Positions 32,787-36,397 of a stretch of 36,397 nucleotides of DNA are shown here, in pieces. Both the position numbers and the translations under genes were made by a program. The stretch's first letter is position 1. Each line of letters opens with the position of its first letter. Origin of the DNA: a bacterium (GTDB lineage Bacteria > Oederibacteriota > JAAXVQ01 > JAUVAV01); assembly GCA_021108215.1 (NCBI GenBank), contig JAIORK010000047.1, positions 1 through 36,397 on the forward strand, read 5' to 3'. Under the pieces are notes generated by a model. That model ran no database searches. It was not told the DNA's origin and saw only the letters and a list, made by a program, of their open reading frames with translations.

Positions 32787-34241
32787 CTATTCCAGTCGTC
32801 GACGCTGACTGGCCGGGAGAATCCGCATAACTTCCCGATACTTCGCCACCGTCCGGCGGGCGATTTGAAACCCTTTCTTTTTCAACATCTCCGTCAACCG
32901 CTGGTCGGAAAACGGACGCCGCGAATCCTCTACGGCGATCAATTCATTTAATGCCGCCTTTACACTGGTCGAAGAAACACCCGTCCCGTCATCGGTCTTG
33001 ATCTGACTGCTGAAAAAATATTTCAGCTCAAAAAAACCACGCGGGGTTTGAATATATTTTTGGCTGGTGACACGCGAGATGGTCGATTCATGCATATTAA
33101 CCTGTTCCGCAATCTCACGCAACGTCAACGGTTTTAAATGTTCAATCCCTTTTTCAAAAAAATCAAATTGCGCCTCAAGTATTGTTTCGACAACACGATA
33201 GAGGGTTTTTCGCCGCTGGTCAATATTTCTTATGAACCATTTGGCTTTTTCCAGTTTTTCTTCCAGAAACTGCCTGGTTTCCGCCGAAACGTCAGACCCC
33301 CGTTGCAAAAGCTTCCGGTACGTTTTATTCAGCTTTAACTCAGGCAATGAATCATCATTAATAATAATGATATACTGATCATCATGCTTCTCAATCACCA
33401 CATCCGGTGTTACATACTCAACTTGACCGGAAAACTGATGCCGGCCGGGATAGGGATCAAGTCCGGAAATAACCTTGGCCGCCTGAACAACCTGGCTGCG
33501 GTGAACTTTCTCAGCCCGGACAATCTGATCAATCTGGTGCCGCTCCAACGCCTCAAAATGGCGCTCAACAATCTTTTCCGCCAAAGCATTACGTTCGGGA
33601 AGATACCGCAATTGAATTAAAAGACTTTCTTTAACATCCCGGGCACCCACGCCGATTGGCTCAAGATTCTGGATGATTGCCAAAACATCTGCAACAGTGT
33701 CTGTATCCGCGCCCGCCTCTTCCGCGATTTCTTCCAGCGGCATGGTAAAAAAACCACGCTCATCCAAATTGCCTATAATCAATTCACTAATACGATACTC
33801 CGCATCATTCGAACACTCCTGCCTAAATTGCCAAAGCAAATGTTCTTCCAGGGTAGACTGTTTTGCAATCTGCGGTTCTCTATAATCCGCATACGTCTCC
33901 CGGTCATACTTGGGTATCGCATAATCTTCATTGGGCCAAAAATATTCAGACCAGCGGTCTGCTTCCACCTCAGCTTGTTTGTTCCCATCTTCATTGAGAT
34001 CAACTTCGCGGGTCATCTCACCTTCAGCCGCACTCCGCTCCTGGACCTCAGTGGCTGGTTTCAATTCATGGGCATCATCTTGAACACCCTCTTCTAAAAA
34101 AGGATTTTCCGACAACTCCTGATTTACCATATTGGCCAACTCAAGCGTTGGTAATTGCAGGACCTTTAACGCATGCTGTACCATGGGAGTTAAAATATGT
34201 CTTAGCTCTGGTCGAAGTATGGGTTTAAGCTCTAGTCCCAA
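32787..34241 (-). CDS. rpoN: RNA polymerase sigma54 factor RpoN
   Basis: The 484-residue protein has region I (TPMVQHALKVLQLPTLELANMV, about 19-40), an acidic region II, the core-binding region III (about 130-330), a helix-turn-helix (LTLREIAEQVNMHESTISRV) and the C-terminal RpoN box ARRTVAKYRE that reads the -24 element. It starts at TTG 34239-34241 with AAGGG seven bases upstream; no in-frame ATG fits. It is the first gene behind a perfect sigma70 promoter. It is needed for the dnaK sigma54 promoter proposed at 20133-20148. Confidence 0.97.
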   Translation of the reverse strand: MGLELKPILRPELRHILTPMVQHALKVLQLPTLELANMVNQELSENPFLEEGVQDDAHELKPATEVQERSAAEGEMTREVDLNEDGNKQAEVEADRWSEYFWPNEDYAIPKYDRETYADYREPQIAKQSTLEEHLLWQFRQECSNDAEYRISELIIGNLDERGFFTMPLEEIAEEAGADTDTVADVLAIIQNLEPIGVGARDVKESLLIQLRYLPERNALAEKIVERHFEALERHQIDQIVRAEKVHRSQVVQAAKVISGLDPYPGRHQFSGQVEYVTPDVVIEKHDDQYIIIINDDSLPELKLNKTYRKLLQRGSDVSAETRQFLEEKLEKAKWFIRNIDQRRKTLYRVVETILEAQFDFFEKGIEHLKPLTLREIAEQVNMHESTISRVTSQKYIQTPRGFFELKYFFSSQIKTDDGTGVSSTSVKAALNELIAVEDSRRPFSDQRLTEMLKKKGFQIARRTVAKYREVMRILPASQRRRLE

Positions 34242-34335
34242 AATAGATCCCTTCTCTCAACGGCAAAACCATCAACAAAACACATTAAATCCTGTTTTTT
34301 AAACCAAAGTTAGGGAATAAAATAACAGAGTGAGA

Positions 34336-34364
34336 ATTATAGAATCGTTTTTTTCTTTTGTCAA
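34336..34364 (-). promoter_or_regulatory. Consensus sigma70 promoter of the rpoN-PTS operon
   Basis: TTGACA (34364-34359) and TATAAT (34341-34336) are both perfect, 17 bases apart on the minus strand. It is 33 bases beyond the stop of the metallophosphoesterase gene. The leader to rpoN is about 90 bases, with no long inverted repeat. Confidence 0.93.
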
Positions 34365-34396
34365 GAATGCATGCCCTTAATTGTTGCATTTTGCGA

Positions 34397-35158
34397 CTAT
34401 TTTCCCAAGGCTATTCTCTCAAAAAGAAAATCCGGCAGACCGGCTGCGCGGATTTTTTCTTGAGCTTTTTCTATATTATAAGGCACTGCATGGATGCTGA
34501 CCCGAAACGGCTTACTTTCCAGGAGCATCCATCGCGCACGCGGGTCATTATCCCGGGGTTGTCCCACGCTTCCGGGGTTGAGTAATACACGGCACTTCGG
34601 GTTCAACGCAAGCGTCCTAACCGAGTGTGTTTTAAATTCAGATCCTTGCCCAACGCGATGTATACGCACTGTATTCTTTGCCACCTCTTCCGCCACCATG
34701 ATTTGGTGGGTGTGTCCAAAAACGCATATTCTTTCGTGAAAAGCTTCGAAGGTAACCTCAACATCAATCCGGTCGCGGATATAATGAAAAAACGCGGGTT
34801 GCCGGGGTGAACCATGTACCAAGCGTGCATCTTCACCGACTTTTACCATCGGCCATTGCCGAATAATATCCAGATGATCCGCCATGAGTTGATGACGTGT
34901 CCACCGGGCCGCCTGGTGGGCCCAATGATTCATCGGCATGTCTTGGACCGGCTGAAGCATGGCGGCTTCATGGTTCCCCAAAATCTTGACCCGACATTGT
35001 TTATCAATTTTTTCCAAACACGCTGCCGGGTCGGCGCCATATCCCACGACATCCCCCAAACAGTCAATGGCATCCGCGTGATATGCGGAAATATCCGCCA
35101 GCACAGCCTCCAGCGCTTCCAGATTACCGTGCACATCGGAAAAAACCGCAACCCGCAT
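34397..35158 (-). CDS. Calcineurin-like metallophosphoesterase (YfcE/MJ0936-like)
   Basis: The 253-residue protein has the full metal-site motif set: FSDVHGNLEAL (Asp8, His10), CLGDVVGYG, LGNHEAA, LVHGSPR and FGHTHQ. The substrate is not predictable; relatives are phosphodiesterases of nucleotides or other small esters. ATG 35156-35158 has GGAGG nine bases upstream. It lies between the ferredoxin terminator and the rpoN promoter. I saw no convincing promoter of its own, so it may be read through from the DUF116-ferredoxin unit. Confidence 0.9.
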   Translation of the reverse strand: MRVAVFSDVHGNLEALEAVLADISAYHADAIDCLGDVVGYGADPAACLEKIDKQCRVKILGNHEAAMLQPVQDMPMNHWAHQAARWTRHQLMADHLDIIRQWPMVKVGEDARLVHGSPRQPAFFHYIRDRIDVEVTFEAFHERICVFGHTHQIMVAEEVAKNTVRIHRVGQGSEFKTHSVRTLALNPKCRVLLNPGSVGQPRDNDPRARWMLLESKPFRVSIHAVPYNIEKAQEKIRAAGLPDFLFERIALGK

Positions 35159-35180
35159 TTTAAAAAACCTCCGCAACGCA

Positions 35181-35212
35181 AAACGGCACCGTCTCTATAA
35201 ACGATGCCGTTT
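35181..35212. terminator. Bidirectional intrinsic terminator after the ferredoxin gene
   Basis: AAACGGCA (35181-35188) pairs with TGCCGTTT (35205-35212), with an inner CGT/ACG helix; seven T follow on the plus strand and four on the minus strand. In the minus direction it would only partly stop transcription into the metallophosphoesterase gene. Confidence 0.75.
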
Positions 35213-35223
35213 TTTTAAATAAT

Positions 35224-35415
35224 TTACTCTTCAATAATAATTGCCGCCGCCGGGCAGGTCGGCGCAGTATCTTTTGCCCGGGCTGCCAAATCACCTTCCG
35301 GTGCCGCTACTTTCACTTTGGCCAGTCCATCATCACCCATTTCAAAGACCTCCGGTAAATCCGTTACGCACAGACTGCAACCCGTGCACAGGCCCTCATC
35401 AATTGTTACTTTCAT
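35224..35415 (-). CDS. Ferredoxin, single [4Fe-4S] cluster
   Basis: This 63-residue acidic protein has CTGCSLC at about 10-16 and a distant Cys in the TCPAAAI segment near 54, the four ligands of one [4Fe-4S] cluster as in Thermotoga-type monocluster ferredoxins. It overlaps the DUF116 gene by 17 bases, so the two proteins may work together in electron transfer; this is inferred from overlap. Confidence 0.92.
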   Translation of the reverse strand: MKVTIDEGLCTGCSLCVTDLPEVFEMGDDGLAKVKVAAPEGDLAARAKDTAPTCPAAAIIIEE

Positions 35416-36244
35416 TAGTCTTTCCTCCTTCTTTATTTATATGGATTGTACTATCCATAGCATTGCCTAAAAACCGATTCACCGCATGTTCGATCACTTG
35501 CAAATCAATCATGGTGTTTTTACACGGACCCTCCGGCCGGGAATTGGAAAATGCCAATATTGGAATACGGCCCCGGACATCACGAATACCCACCAACAAA
35601 TCCCTTTCACAGGCAACTGCAATAATCCCATAAGGACGTATCTGTCCAATCGCCTTGCGGGCCTCTGTGCCCCCAAATGCAACCACCTGTTCAAACCCAT
35701 ATTTTTCTTTTAAGGCCTTCAGTCCTAAAACACTCTCACGGCTCAAACAACGCGGGGCCAGCAAAAGCAACCGCCCGGGGTCTTTGATCGCGCGGGGCAA
35801 AACCTCGACCCGGTTATGTACCAAGACATAGGCATGACCGATCTGATCACGGGAAAACGCAAACAGCTTCCCGAACACCACCACCAGGGAAATCAACCAG
35901 CGGATGCCGCCCAACATCTTCAGCAAAGGCTTTAAAAAGCCGGCACCCCAATACACCAACACCAAAACAACAAAAAAGAACAATACATAAACGGTCCAGA
36001 TCAAGGCCAGCCACATATTTAAAAACGGTACGCCCCATTCAACCAGCCGGGGAGTAATCAGCCAAATAATCCCCAAACCGAAAACATCCAATAACCACAA
36101 TACCAATCCGGATAACAACAGAAAAACCCAGGCAGATACTTGCGTATCCTTGGCTTGCTGTGACCCGTCCCAATCAGCCCACTCATCACCCAATTTCCGA
36201 TCCTGGGATGCTTGTTTTGATTTGTCAGGCGCTTCAAAAGACAC
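35399..36244 (-). CDS. DUF116 membrane protein
   Basis: The 281-residue protein has two hydrophobic helical stretches (about 40-65 and 80-105), then a cytoplasmic DUF116 domain with RCLSRESVLGLK, VVAFGGTEARK, IAVACERDLLVGI and EGPCKN. The conserved cysteines suggest metal or cluster binding; the function of the family is unknown. GTG 36242-36244 with TAGGG eight bases upstream is chosen. The longer frame's TTG at 36316 coincides with the -35 box of the promoter, so it cannot start the protein. The overlap with ferredoxin is notable. Confidence 0.8.
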   Translation of the reverse strand: MSFEAPDKSKQASQDRKLGDEWADWDGSQQAKDTQVSAWVFLLLSGLVLWLLDVFGLGIIWLITPRLVEWGVPFLNMWLALIWTVYVLFFFVVLVLVYWGAGFLKPLLKMLGGIRWLISLVVVFGKLFAFSRDQIGHAYVLVHNRVEVLPRAIKDPGRLLLLAPRCLSRESVLGLKALKEKYGFEQVVAFGGTEARKAIGQIRPYGIIAVACERDLLVGIRDVRGRIPILAFSNSRPEGPCKNTMIDLQVIEHAVNRFLGNAMDSTIHINKEGGKTNESNN

Positions 36245-36287
36245 GCAATAAACCCTACTTTCATCAAATACCCTGCAACAGCCAAGC

Positions 36288-36316
36288 AGTATAACCTTCC
36301 CCCGAATGACCGTCAA
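36288..36316 (-). promoter_or_regulatory. Sigma70 promoter of the DUF116-ferredoxin unit
   Basis: TTGACG (36316-36311) and TATACT (36293-36288) are spaced by 17 bases on the minus strand, leaving about 40 bases to the GTG start. Confidence 0.8.
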
Positions 36317-36321
36317 GCGAA

Positions 36322-36354
36322 TTACAATCCCTTATCCTACAGGGTGAATTGTAA
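36322..36354. promoter_or_regulatory. Inverted repeat upstream of the DUF116 promoter
   Basis: TTACAAT (36322-36328) and ATTGTAA (36348-36354) flank CCCT/AGGG half-sites, forming an interrupted dyad just upstream of the -35. It may be an operator. No gene is seen in 36317-36397. Confidence 0.4.
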
Positions 36355-36397
36355 CTTATAGTGCGACACATTCAACTCAGAAGACCTTTTTGCGTAA

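Noticed and set aside
36245-36316. 24-residue extension of the DUF116 protein
   Set aside because: The TTG start is the first three bases of a TTGACG -35 box, with TATACT 17 bases further on.
1-36397. tRNA, rRNA or insertion sequence
   Set aside because: No cloverleaf, rRNA segment, transposase gene or paired terminal repeats were recognised by eye; a tRNAscan-SE and ISfinder search would settle it.

Overview
The window comes from an uncultured diderm (Gram-negative-type) bacterium. It encodes heptose LPS-core enzymes, an MsbA-type lipid exporter, lipoproteins and outer-membrane barrel proteins with an OmpA domain. Tandem TPT/TAT linkers in an outer-membrane protein, together with HPr kinase, a mannose-family PTS, RapZ, YvcK and sigma54 in one cluster, recall candidate phyla such as Omnitrophota, Firestonebacteria or Goldbacteria. 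That is an impression from memory; 16S or marker-gene placement would be needed. Nearly every gene is on the minus strand, so the window reads from high to low coordinates. Sigma70 promoters are very clean (TTGACA-17-TATAAT), and TTG or GTG starts are common.

Region 1 (1-5650) is an AT-rich defence cluster. A strong promoter drives a half-size type I specificity subunit (hsdS) overlapping a modification subunit (hsdM). Downstream lies an AbiF-type HEPN protein preceded by its own promoter and a roughly 60-nt structured, terminator-ended RNA, which fits an RNA antitoxin. The abiF cassette sits between two 44-bp direct repeats, the 3' end of hsdM and a detached second copy of it. After it comes an AlbA_2/Schlafen-type ATP-binding protein, then a perfect 11-bp x5 tandem repeat. 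No hsdR is inside the window.

Region 2 (5700-10450) is the envelope block: gmhB, heptosyltransferase, LysM/DUF3108 lipoprotein and MsbA-type ABC exporter. Region 3 (10500-17850) holds a PorV-like/OmpA fusion, a TPR-like lipoprotein, a barrel protein, metK and an HtrA/DegP protease, with four good promoter or terminator assignments.

Region 4 (17850-22150) holds dnaK behind a near-consensus sigma54 promoter, with a perfect 12-bp-arm palindrome at an enhancer-like distance. Upstream are a STAS-domain protein, a small ORF and a sigma54-dependent activator with a degenerate receiver domain. rpoN itself starts the next block.

Region 5 (22157-34364) is a long, tightly packed probable operon: rpoN, hpf, ptsN, hprK, rapZ, yvcK, PTS EIIA-EIIB-EIIC-EIID (mannose family), ptsH, ptsI, galU, wecG-like glycosyltransferase and the sigma54 activator. 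It joins PTS phosphorelay signalling (HPr with His15 and Ser46, HprK, EIIA-Ntr, RapZ, YvcK) to sigma54 control and surface-sugar precursor supply. Region 6 (34397-36397) holds a metallophosphoesterase and a DUF116-ferredoxin pair.
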